Of a DNA stretch of 6,119 nucleotides, positions 1-5,056 are shown piece by piece. Position numbers and translations under genes: made by a program. The stretch is from an uncultured Aliiroseovarius sp. (GTDB lineage: Bacteria > Pseudomonadota > Alphaproteobacteria > Rhodobacterales > Rhodobacteraceae). The notes below the pieces were generated by a model, which saw nothing but the letters and a program-made list of their open reading frames with translations, was not told the DNA's origin and searched no databases. The stretch's first letter is position 1. Each line of letters starts with the position of its first letter. The stretch spans positions 1 to 6,119 of the forward strand of contig CALJDH010000222.1 of assembly GCA_938023895.1 (NCBI GenBank), written 5' to 3'.

Positions 1-1
1 G

Positions 2-721
2 CTGTTCGTAGTGCCCTGGCCCGAGCCGCATATGTGGCCGATCTTCGCGATCGTGTTCCTGATCCACGTGGGCTACAAGCTGGCGCAGAGCTATACCTAT
101 GTGCTCGGCTCGTACACGGTGGTCTATCCTGTGGTGCGTGGCACAGGGCCCTTGTTTACAGTCATTGGTGCTGGGTTTCTGTTCCGTGAAACCTTCACAG
201 GCACGCAGTGGGTGGGCGTTCTGACCCTTGTCGCCGGGATTTTTGCGCTGGCGGCCTATAATCTACGTCACTGGCCGCTGGGCCGCGAGCAATTGAAGCC
301 TGCGCTTGCCATGGCCGTTCTGACCGGTGGATTCGTGGCCGCCTACACCACTTATGACGCTTATGGCATCCGCGCGACGGCGGACCCGTTTACCTTCCTT
401 GCGTGGTTCTTTTTTATCGACGGGTTCTTCATGCCGGTGATTGCAGCCCTTAGATGGAAGAACATGGCCGAGCGTCCCGCGCTTGCTCCATTGATGGGGC
501 GCGGTGTTTTGGGCGCGTTCGTGGCGTATTTCAGCTTCGGCTCGATCATGTTGGCCACACGGTTGGGTGGCGTGGGCGAGGCGGCGGTGCTGCGCGAAAC
601 CTCGACCGTGTTCGCGGCCCTGATCGGCTGGATCGTGCTGGGCGAGAAGGTCGGGCCGCGACGGTTGGTGATGATGGCTTTGATCGCGGCCGGTGCCGTG
701 CTAGTCGAAATGGGCGGATGA
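2..721 (+). CDS. EamA/DMT-family permease, 5' end outside the window
   Basis: Inner-membrane transporter of the drug/metabolite transporter superfamily (EamA); the substrate cannot be told from sequence. The reading frame is open to the left edge, so the real start lies upstream and the GTG at 11 is not a convincing start. The 239 visible residues are strongly hydrophobic. Two related halves are visible, as expected for the duplicated EamA fold. The first ends around YPVVRGTGPLFTVIGAGFLF, visible residues 42-61. The second ends with AVLRETSTVFAALIGWIVLG, residues 195-214, followed by EKVGPRR and a last membrane segment. Family members are usually about 290-300 residues with ten helices, so roughly 50-60 residues are probably missing. 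The stop (TGA 719-721) is 10 nt before yciB and overlaps its ribosome-binding site, which points to co-transcription and perhaps translational coupling. The family call is firm; the substrate is unknown. Confidence 0.9.
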   Translation: MFVVPWPEPHMWPIFAIVFLIHVGYKLAQSYTYVLGSYTVVYPVVRGTGPLFTVIGAGFLFRETFTGTQWVGVLTLVAGIFALAAYNLRHWPLGREQLKPALAMAVLTGGFVAAYTTYDAYGIRATADPFTFLAWFFFIDGFFMPVIAALRWKNMAERPALAPLMGRGVLGAFVAYFSFGSIMLATRLGGVGEAAVLRETSTVFAALIGWIVLGEKVGPRRLVMMALIAAGAVLVEMGG

Positions 722-726
722 AGGAG
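721..726 (+). promoter_or_regulatory. Ribosome-binding site of yciB
   Basis: AAGGAG lies 5 nt before the ATG at 732 and overlaps the last base of the upstream EamA stop codon. A ribosome finishing the permease would therefore be placed on the yciB start. This spacing fixes the yciB start. Confidence 0.85.
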
Positions 727-731
727 TTCCC

Positions 732-1334
732 ATGTCAGAGAAACAGGTAAATCCCGCCCTGCGTGGCGCGCTGGAATACGGACCCATCATCCTGTTCTTC
801 GCCGCCTACACCTTCCTGAAGGATCAGACCTTCATGGTCGCTGGGACCGAATATTCGGGCTTTGTCGCCGTCACCGCGATGTTCATTCCGGTGTTGGTCG
901 CGGCCACGCTGGCGATGTGGAAACTGACCGGGCACCTGTCGAAAATGCAGATCGTCACGCTGGTCTTGGTGATCGGGTTCGGCGGGCTGTCGATCTGGTT
1001 TAACGACGAACGGTTCTTCAAGATGAAGCCCACGATGATCTATCTGCTGTTTGCGGGGCTACTGGGCTTTGGCCTTTTGCGTGGCGAAAGCTACCTGGAA
1101 GCCGTGATGGACAAAGCCCTGCCGCTTGAACGACAGGGCTGGATGTTGCTGACCAAGCGGCTGGCGGTGTTCTTCCTGCTGCTCGCCGTCGCGAACGAGG
1201 CGATCTGGCGCATGATGTCCACCGACGCGTGGGTGAACTTCAAAACCTTCGGCCTGCCCGCTGCGACCTTCGGGTTCTTCATGTCTCAAGCAGGGCTGTT
1301 CAAGCGGTTCGGGACGGACGAAGAAGCCTCCTAA
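732..1334 (+). CDS. yciB: YciB/IspZ inner-membrane septation protein
   Basis: Two hundred-residue polytopic inner-membrane protein of the YciB (IspZ, septation protein A) family, linked in enterobacteria to cell-envelope synthesis and septation; its biochemical role is not settled. Hydrophobic segments lie at about residues 18-30, 43-62, 73-90, 101-117, 141-159 and 171-188. Family signatures visible are the N-terminal LEYGPIILFFAAY (14-26), the FKMKPT stretch (96-101) before a membrane helix, and NEAIWR (155-160). It is about 20 residues longer than the E. coli protein as I recall it, mostly through loops and a charged C-terminal tail. The ATG at 732 is preceded by AAGGAG (721-726) at 5-nt spacing, so the start is secure. 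It is the second gene of an operon with the EamA permease and converges on the glutathione S-transferase gene. The stop TAA (1332-1334) forms the first bases of an inverted repeat. Confidence 0.93.
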   Translation: MSEKQVNPALRGALEYGPIILFFAAYTFLKDQTFMVAGTEYSGFVAVTAMFIPVLVAATLAMWKLTGHLSKMQIVTLVLVIGFGGLSIWFNDERFFKMKPTMIYLLFAGLLGFGLLRGESYLEAVMDKALPLERQGWMLLTKRLAVFFLLLAVANEAIWRMMSTDAWVNFKTFGLPAATFGFFMSQAGLFKRFGTDEEAS

Positions 1335-1355
1335 GCCCGTCCCTTGCCGGGCTTA
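1332..1355. terminator. Shared inverted repeat between convergent yciB and GST genes
   Basis: TAAGCCCG (1332-1339) and CGGGCTTA (1348-1355) are perfect 8-bp complements around an 8-nt loop. The yciB stop TAA (1332-1334) is the first triplet of one arm. The GST stop (TTA 1353-1355 on the plus strand) is the first triplet of the other arm read on its own strand. The hairpin is symmetric, so it can form in both transcripts. No run of T follows on either strand, so a classical intrinsic terminator is not shown. It could act as a weak or Rho-assisted bidirectional terminator, or as a 3'-end-protecting stem. Confidence 0.6.
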
Positions 1356-2054
1356 TCGCTTGAATAGAAGATCCTGCGCCTTGCGGTCATCCTGCAAGTT
1401 GCTACGCTTTTCAGCTGCCACCGCACGTCCGCGCTGAACGGCGGGGCGTGAGCCGACCTCTTCCAGCCACCGCTCCAAATGCGGTTTGTCGTCCATATCC
1501 TGCTGCTGGCCTTCCCAAAGCGACGCCCAGCCCCAGCACGCCATGTCCGCAATGGAAAAGAAGTCGCCAGCCAAATAGCGGTTCTCGGCCAGACGGCGGT
1601 CCATGACGCCGTAAAGGCGAGCAACCTCAGCCCGATAACGGTCTTTGGCATAGGGCAGGTCTTGCGGCGGATCCATGGCTGGGGCGTATTTCAAGAAGTG
1701 ATGCGCCTGACCGGCCATCGGCCCAAGCCCGCCCATCTGCCACATCAGCCATTCTTCGACGGCCACGCGGTCCCGCTCGCTCTCGCCATAGAACTTGCCT
1801 GTCTTGCGGGCGAGGTATTGCAGGATAGCGCCGCTTTCAAACACCGAAATGGGCGCGCCATCCGGTCCGTCCGGGTCAATGATGGCGGGCATCCGGTTGT
1901 TCGGTGCGATCTTCAGAAACTCGGGCGCAAACTGGTCGCCCGCGCCAATATTGATCAGCTTTACCTCGTAGGGCAGGCCCATCTCTTCCAAGGCGATCGA
2001 GATTTTCCAGCCGTTCGGCGTCGGCCAATAGTAAAGTTCAATGGGATTGGACAT
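1353..2054 (-). CDS. YfcG-like glutathione S-transferase / disulfide-bond oxidoreductase
   Basis: Cytosolic glutathione S-transferase fold, 233 residues. It resembles E. coli YfcG, whose class acts as a glutathione-dependent disulfide reductase rather than a classical conjugating enzyme. The thioredoxin-like N-terminal domain (about 1-85) has TPNG (12-15), GDQFAPEFLKIAPNNRMPAI (39-58) and ESGAILQYL (73-81). Thr12, Asn14, Gln41, Asn53 and Glu73-Ser74 are at the positions where this class binds glutathione. The helical C-terminal domain has WQMGGLGPMAGQAHHF (105-120) and the N-capping box FSIAD (166-170). The frame stays open upstream to 2327, but the ATG at 2054 has AAGGA (plus-strand 2061-2065) at 6-nt spacing, and the N terminus MSNPIELYYWPTPNGWK matches family starts; the upstream part reads like non-coding leader. 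It is divergent from metZ. A link to sulfur or redox metabolism is only suggested by that neighbour. Confidence 0.92.
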   Translation of the reverse strand: MSNPIELYYWPTPNGWKISIALEEMGLPYEVKLINIGAGDQFAPEFLKIAPNNRMPAIIDPDGPDGAPISVFESGAILQYLARKTGKFYGESERDRVAVEEWLMWQMGGLGPMAGQAHHFLKYAPAMDPPQDLPYAKDRYRAEVARLYGVMDRRLAENRYLAGDFFSIADMACWGWASLWEGQQQDMDDKPHLERWLEEVGSRPAVQRGRAVAAEKRSNLQDDRKAQDLLFKR

Positions 2055-2106
2055 CGTGTTTCCTTTTTGCGTCCCACTGAACATGGCAGTCCGCCCGGAA
2101 ATGACA

Positions 2107-2137
2107 AGTATGCAGCTTTCACGATATGGCGAGCCAA
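2107..2137 (-). promoter_or_regulatory. Weak candidate promoter for the GST gene
   Basis: Read on the minus strand, TTGGCT (plus 2132-2137) could be a -35. With a 17-nt gap it faces TGCATA (plus 2109-2114), and 2 nt further downstream lies CATACT (plus 2107-2112). Both -10 candidates are poor matches to TATAAT. It is listed because the gene starts at 2054 and must be transcribed from this 266-bp gap. Confidence 0.25.
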
Positions 2138-2150
2138 TCTTTCGTCGCTC

Positions 2151-2179
2151 TTGACGCCTTAGTTTACAGGCGATATGGC
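2151..2179 (+). promoter_or_regulatory. Candidate sigma70 promoter of the metZ leader
   Basis: TTGACG (2151-2156) is a near-consensus -35. After exactly 17 nt comes TATGGC (2174-2179), a weak -10 matching only the first three positions. Transcription starting about 7 nt further on would begin at about 2186, which is the first base of the riboswitch P1 stem. That agreement raises confidence despite the poor -10. Confidence 0.55.
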
Positions 2180-2185
2180 GATGTC

Positions 2186-2240
2186 CGAGGCGATTTGTCC
2201 ACCGGATTGCGGGCCTCGTTAAACATTCCGCTAAAGAGGT
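2186..2240 (+). ncRNA. SAM-II riboswitch aptamer (metA motif)
   Basis: S-adenosylmethionine-sensing RNA of the alphaproteobacterial SAM-II class, in the 5' leader of metZ. P1 is CGAGGC (2186-2191) with GCCTCG (2213-2218), six perfect pairs. The loop begins GATTTG (2192-2197); the U-rich stretch at this place forms the major-groove triplex around the ligand in this class. The loop continues with ACCGGATTGC (2201-2210). After P1 come the hallmark stretches CGTTAAACA (2217-2225) and CGCTAAAG (2229-2236). The H-type pseudoknot is visible: GCGG (2209-2212) pairs with CCGC (2228-2231), and ACC (2201-2203) pairs with GGT (2238-2240). All fixed spacings I know for the class are met. The downstream gene, a methionine-biosynthesis sulfhydrylase, is a classic target. 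The GAGG at 2236-2239 is too far from the metZ ATG (over 80 nt) to be its ribosome-binding site, so control is probably by termination rather than direct ribosome-site masking. Confidence 0.94.
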
Positions 2241-2248
2241 CAGGGTAG

Positions 2249-2262
2249 ACGGGGCATCCCGT
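2249..2262 (+). other. Small hairpin linking aptamer and terminator
   Basis: ACGGG (2249-2253) and CCCGT (2258-2262) pair perfectly around a GCAT tetraloop. It lies between the SAM-II aptamer and the terminator. Its CGGGG (2250-2254) could alternatively pair with CCCCG (2272-2276) of the terminator's left arm, so it may be part of the switching region. This is hand pairing only. Confidence 0.5.
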
Positions 2263-2270
2263 GCTGTAAT

Positions 2271-2302
2271 CCCCCGACGCTCGCTGCGGTGGGGGTTTTT
2301 TT
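2271..2302 (+). terminator. Intrinsic terminator in the metZ leader (attenuator)
   Basis: CCCCC (2271-2275) pairs with GGGGG (2291-2295). Next comes a G-U pair (2276/2290) and one A/G mismatch, then CGC (2278-2280) with GCG (2286-2288) around the loop TCGCT. Seven T residues follow at once (2296-2302). This is a canonical Rho-independent terminator. It sits after the SAM-II aptamer and before the metZ ribosome-binding site, so it must be read through for metZ to be expressed from the leader promoter. I infer it is the expression platform of the riboswitch. No minus-strand gene ends here that it could serve instead. Confidence 0.88.
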
Positions 2303-2307
2303 GTGCG

Positions 2308-2313
2308 AAAGGA
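2308..2313 (+). promoter_or_regulatory. Ribosome-binding site deciding the metZ start
   Basis: AAAGGA lies 7 nt before the ATG at 2321. An in-frame GTG at 2303 directly abuts the terminator T-run and has no ribosome-binding site of its own, so the ATG is preferred. The site is downstream of the terminator and is present only in read-through transcripts. Confidence 0.85.
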
Positions 2314-2320
2314 ACGCGCG

Positions 2321-3499
2321 ATGACAAAATGGGGTAAACGGACCGAGGCCGTACACGGAGGCGTACGCCGCAGCCAGTATAACGAGCTGTCCGAGGCCAT
2401 GTTTATGACGCAGGCTTTTGTTTATCCGACTGCGGAAGCGGCCGAGCAACGCTTCATTGAAAGCGGCCCGGACGAGTTCATCTATGCGCGGTATGGCAAC
2501 CCCACCAACCGCATGTTTGAAGATCGAATCGCGGCGATGGAAGGCACAGAAGATGCGTTCGCCTGTGCGTCGGGCATGGCGGCGGTCAATGGCGCCTTGA
2601 TGGCACTGACGCAGGCGGGCGACCATGTTGTGTCCTCGCGCGCGCTGTTTGGGTCGTGCCTCTATGTACTCGAAGATATTCTTGGCCGGTTCGGTGTGGA
2701 AATCACGCTGGTCGACGGCACCGACAATCAGGCTTGGGAAGACGCGATCCGTCCGGACACCAAAGTTGTGTTCCTCGAGGCGATCTCGAACCCGACGCTT
2801 GAAGTGATCGACTTGGCCCATGTGGTGAAGCTGGCACATGCGAACGGTGCGTTGGTCGTTGTGGACAACGCCATGCCGACACCGATCTTTTCCTATGCGA
2901 CGGAAATGGGTGCCGACTTGGTCGTCTATTCGACGACCAAGCACGTTGATGGCCAAGGCCGGATGCTGGGCGGCGCAATCTGCGGCTCGCGCGAGCTGAT
3001 CCGCGGCCCGATCGAGACCTATGTCAAACACACCGGCGGAGCGATCAACCCATTTGCGGCGTGGACCCATCTGAAGGCGCTGGAAACACTGGACCTGCGC
3101 GTGCGAGCGCAGGCAGATGCTGCGCTGAAGGTGACGGATGCGCTGCAAGGCAACCCCAAGCTGTCGCGGATTAGCTATCCGACCCACCCGTCGCACCCGC
3201 AATATGATATTGCGATTGGGCAGGCGCCCTCGGGCGGGACGGTGCTGGCGATCGAGGTGGATGGCGGCAAAGAGGCCTGCTTCCGCTTCCTGAACGCGCT
3301 TGAGATATTCACAATCTCGAACAACTTCGCGGATGCGAAATCCATTGCGACCCACCCCGCGACCACGACCCATCAGCGCCTGCCGCAGGACCAGAAGGAC
3401 ATGCTGGGCATTTCGGATGGTCTGGTGCGCCTGTCCATCGGGCTTGAGGATGTCGATGATCTGATTGCGGATCTTCTGAACGGCTTGGACGCGGCCTGA
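2321..3499 (+). CDS. metZ: O-succinylhomoserine sulfhydrylase (MetZ)
   Basis: PLP-dependent cytosolic enzyme of the Cys/Met metabolism (cystathionine gamma-synthase-like) family, 392 residues, the normal length. It makes homocysteine from O-succinylhomoserine and sulfide, the direct sulfhydrylation branch to methionine. Visible motifs are YARYGNPTNRMFEDRIAAME (55-74; a Tyr-x-Arg that reaches the cofactor phosphate of the partner subunit), CASGMAA (82-88; phosphate loop), SNPTLEV (156-162), Asp182 in VVDNAM (pairs with the pyridine nitrogen), and STTKHVDGQGR (204-214) with Lys207 as the Schiff-base lysine. THPATTTHQRL (344-354) and Arg370 in RLSIGLED are the usual substrate-carboxylate region. 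The GQGR after the lysine and the TKWGKRTEAVHGG opening favour MetZ over cystathionine gamma-lyase or MetY, although acyl-group preference cannot be proved by eye. The SAM-II riboswitch and attenuator upstream fit methionine synthesis. It is apparently monocistronic, since folE2 has its own promoter. Confidence 0.93.
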   Translation: MTKWGKRTEAVHGGVRRSQYNELSEAMFMTQAFVYPTAEAAEQRFIESGPDEFIYARYGNPTNRMFEDRIAAMEGTEDAFACASGMAAVNGALMALTQAGDHVVSSRALFGSCLYVLEDILGRFGVEITLVDGTDNQAWEDAIRPDTKVVFLEAISNPTLEVIDLAHVVKLAHANGALVVVDNAMPTPIFSYATEMGADLVVYSTTKHVDGQGRMLGGAICGSRELIRGPIETYVKHTGGAINPFAAWTHLKALETLDLRVRAQADAALKVTDALQGNPKLSRISYPTHPSHPQYDIAIGQAPSGGTVLAIEVDGGKEACFRFLNALEIFTISNNFADAKSIATHPATTTHQRLPQDQKDMLGISDGLVRLSIGLEDVDDLIADLLNGLDAA

Positions 3500-3523
3500 T
3501 CTGTCGCATTTCGTCCATCGCGT

Positions 3524-3552
3524 TTGGCGTTTATGTGTCAAATGCATATGAT
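3524..3552 (+). promoter_or_regulatory. Sigma70-type promoter of folE2
   Basis: TTGGCG (3524-3529) and TATGAT (3547-3552, five of six consensus bases) are separated by exactly 17 nt. Transcription would start near 3559, leaving a leader of about 26 nt. The stretch over the -10 (ATGCATATGAT) is AT-rich against its surroundings. I looked for a Zur-type palindrome, because folE2 is zinc-regulated in some bacteria, and saw no clear one. Confidence 0.65.
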
Positions 3553-3584
3553 AGAGACGTGCGGCAGCAGGATGGGGGTTCGGT

Positions 3585-4691
3585 ATGAACCAGATGAAGC
3601 GCAAGAGCGGGGACGCGGTGGACACCGCGCAGGCAAAGGATGCTCTCGAGGTCCTGCGCAACTGGGCTGCTAAGGCGGACCCGGTCGAAGTTGCTGCGCT
3701 GGACCCGGCGATCGCACGTCTTCTGCCGTCGGCTGAACTGCCAAACTATCCTGAACTCAGCCGCACCTATCCCGACGATTTTACGCCAGATGCGGATTAT
3801 AAGGCCTCGATGCCTGATCTGCAGAATGGTCCGGCCAGTCTAATCCAAGGGGCGAAGCGGCATATTCAACATGTGGGGATCTCGAATTTCCGCCTGCCGA
3901 TCCGTTATCACACCCGCGATGGATCGGATGTGACGCTGGAAACCTCGGTCACTGGGACGGTGAGCCTTGAGGCGGGCAAGAAGGGCATCAACATGTCGCG
4001 CATCATGCGCAGCTTCTACGGCCATGCCGAGAAGACCTTCAGCTTTGATGTGATCGAAGCAGCGCTGGACGACTACAAGACCGATCTGGAAAGCTTGGAC
4101 GCCCGGATCGAGATGCGCTTTTCCTATCCGGCACGGGTGGAAAGCCTGCGTTCGGGTCTGTCAGGCTATCAGTACTATGACATCGCGCTGGAGCTGGTCG
4201 AGCATCGCGGCAAGCGCCGCAAGTTCTTGCATCTGGACTATGTCTATAGCTCGACCTGCCCCTGTTCGCTGGAACTGTCCGAGCACGCCCGCCAGATGCG
4301 CGGGCAGTTGGCGACACCGCATTCGCAGCGCTCGGTCGCGCGGATTTCGGTCGAGAAGATCCACCAGCCTACGGGTACGTTGTGGTTCGAGGACCTGATT
4401 GATCTGTGCCGCGTGGCGGTGCCGACGGAAACGCAGGTGATGGTGAAACGCGAAGACGAACAGGCCTTTGCCGAGCTAAACGCTGCGAATCCCATTTTCG
4501 TTGAAGACGCCGCGCGTCTGTTCTGCGAGCAGTTGCAGCAGGACGACCGGATCGGAGATTTCCGCATCGTTGCCAGCCATCAGGAAAGCCTACACAGCCA
4601 CGACGCCGTGTCGATCCTGATTGAAGGCGACACGTTCGAGGCCGAAAGCCTGGATCCTAAGCTGTTCTCGACCCTGTTCCACGTCGGTTGA
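3585..4691 (+). CDS. folE2: GTP cyclohydrolase IB, FolE2
   Basis: Cytosolic enzyme (COG1469) converting GTP to 7,8-dihydroneopterin triphosphate, the entry to tetrahydrofolate and the source of the queuosine precursor. The family can use metals other than zinc, unlike FolE1. It has 368 residues. The catalytic T-fold domain spans about 90-368. Visible motifs are KKGINMSRIMRSFYGH (132-147), SSTCPCSLELSEHARQ (222-237) carrying the metal-binding Cys region, TPHSQRS (244-250), NPIFVEDAARLF (302-313) with the glutamate region, and ESLHSHDAV (334-342). The residues before about 90 form a polar, probably helical extension absent from the short (about 260-residue) FolE2 type, with a PDLQNGPASLIQG linker (77-89). 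The ATG at 3585 has GGGGG (3574-3578) 6 nt upstream; an ATG at codon 4 is a possible alternative. The gene stands alone between metZ and the DUF1127 gene. Confidence 0.95.
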   Translation: MNQMKRKSGDAVDTAQAKDALEVLRNWAAKADPVEVAALDPAIARLLPSAELPNYPELSRTYPDDFTPDADYKASMPDLQNGPASLIQGAKRHIQHVGISNFRLPIRYHTRDGSDVTLETSVTGTVSLEAGKKGINMSRIMRSFYGHAEKTFSFDVIEAALDDYKTDLESLDARIEMRFSYPARVESLRSGLSGYQYYDIALELVEHRGKRRKFLHLDYVYSSTCPCSLELSEHARQMRGQLATPHSQRSVARISVEKIHQPTGTLWFEDLIDLCRVAVPTETQVMVKREDEQAFAELNAANPIFVEDAARLFCEQLQQDDRIGDFRIVASHQESLHSHDAVSILIEGDTFEAESLDPKLFSTLFHVG

Positions 4692-4708
4692 CTGTTAGCG
4701 CATAACAG
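4692..4708 (+). repeat. Inverted repeat directly after folE2 stop
   Basis: CTGTTA (4692-4697) and TAACAG (4703-4708) are perfect complements around GCGCA, starting at the base after the folE2 stop. No T-run follows, so termination is unproven. It is followed by ATTGC (4710-4714)/GCAAT (4722-4726), and GCAA (4722-4725) can instead pair with TTGC (4729-4732). The 105-bp gap 4692-4796 is therefore full of small mutually exclusive pairings, which may be a folE2 3' end or operator half-sites. Confidence 0.4.
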
Positions 4709-4728
4709 GATTGCAGATTTAGCAATGG

Positions 4729-4757
4729 TTGCGTCATCACTGCTGACCTAACTTGAT
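4729..4757 (+). promoter_or_regulatory. Tentative promoter of the DUF1127 gene
   Basis: TTGCGT (4729-4734) and CTTGAT (4752-4757) are 17 nt apart; the -10 is weak (three of six). An alternative reading pairs the same TTG with CCTAACT (4747-4753), which loosely resembles a heat-shock-sigma -10. Neither is strong. A start would give a leader of about 30-40 nt containing the inverted repeat 4766-4795. Confidence 0.25.
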
Positions 4758-4765
4758 GTAAGGGA

Positions 4766-4795
4766 GGAAACCAACGGCTTTGACAAGGGGTTTCC
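4766..4795 (+). promoter_or_regulatory. Hairpin overlapping the DUF1127 ribosome-binding site
   Basis: GGAAACC (4766-4772) and GGTTTCC (4789-4795) are perfect 7-bp complements around a 16-nt loop. The likely ribosome-binding site AAGGGG (4785-4790) has its last two bases in the right arm, and the ATG follows at 4797. A second purine stretch, GGGAGGA (4762-4768), overlaps the left arm. Folding would restrict ribosome access, so this may be a translational control element; an RNA structure is inferred only from complementarity. Confidence 0.45.
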
Positions 4796-4796
4796 A

Positions 4797-5024
4797 ATGG
4801 CTACGCACACGACAAATATCCACACACCAGCGTTTTCGCTGTTCGCACCGATCCGTGCGTTCTTCGCGGCACTCGGTCGCGCAATGATCGTCGCTGCTGA
4901 AAACTCGTCGCGCATGAAGCGGATTGAAGCTTTTAACGCGATGACGGACGAACAACTGGCCGAACGCGGCCTGAAACGTGACGAGATTGTGCGCCACGTT
5001 TTTCAGGATTTGATGTACGTCTAA
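4797..5024 (+). CDS. Small DUF1127 (YjiS-like) protein
   Basis: Seventy-five residues. The C-terminal half carries the DUF1127 pattern: MKRIEAFNAMTDEQLAERGLKRDEIVRHVF (40-69), with the family's R-x-x-x-A-x-x-x-M-(S/T)-D-x-Q-L-x-(E/D)-x-G-(L/I)-x-R-x-(D/E)-I spacing. The N-terminal half is a short polar start followed by FSLFAPIRAFFAALGRAMIVAAE (13-35), a hydrophobic/basic helix that is probably amphipathic rather than a cleaved signal peptide. Such small proteins are abundant in alphaproteobacteria. One from Rhodobacter sphaeroides (CcaF1) has been reported to bind RNA, but this copy lacks the flanking CCTCCTCCC-type sRNA repeats, so I do not transfer that role. The ATG has AAGGGG at 6-nt spacing and the in-frame upstream stop is at 4749-4751, with no other start between. 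The gene stands between folE2 and trkH; its function is unknown. Confidence 0.85.
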   Translation: MATHTTNIHTPAFSLFAPIRAFFAALGRAMIVAAENSSRMKRIEAFNAMTDEQLAERGLKRDEIVRHVFQDLMYV

Positions 5025-5033
5025 GTAAAGACG

Positions 5034-5046
5034 GCACCGACGGTGC
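5034..5046 (+). terminator. Weak stem-loop after the DUF1127 gene
   Basis: GCACC (5034-5038) and GGTGC (5042-5046) pair around GAC, 10 nt after the DUF1127 stop. Only two T residues follow, so it is at best a weak terminator or a 3'-end stem. Confidence 0.35.
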
Positions 5047-5056
5047 TTGACACTAT

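Noticed and set aside
1479..2162. A 227-codon plus-strand open frame opposite the glutathione S-transferase
   Set aside because: The opposite strand encodes a clear YfcG-like protein with a good start. This frame has no ribosome-binding site or domain and is an antisense shadow.
2303..2320. GTG at 2303 as an earlier metZ start
   Set aside because: It follows the terminator T-run directly with no ribosome-binding site, and would place the true AAAGGA inside the coding region. The ATG at 2321 fits better.
2055..2327. N-terminal extension of the glutathione S-transferase frame to a 324-residue protein
   Set aside because: The added 91 residues are Arg/Ser-rich and lie antisense to the riboswitch and terminator. 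The internal ATG at 2054 has a well-placed AAGGA, and the protein then starts as the family does.
2240..3661. A 473-codon open frame on the minus strand, longer than metZ itself
   Set aside because: It lies across metZ, which has a complete set of PLP-enzyme motifs. The translation is rich in Arg, His and Gln with no recognisable domain, as expected of an antisense shadow in GC-rich coding DNA. It would also run through the riboswitch terminator and the folE2 promoter and start.
4780..4808. Perfect TTGACA at 4780-4785 as a promoter -35
   Set aside because: It overlaps the ribosome-binding site of the DUF1127 gene, and the expected -10 would be inside the gene with no TATAAT-like sequence.
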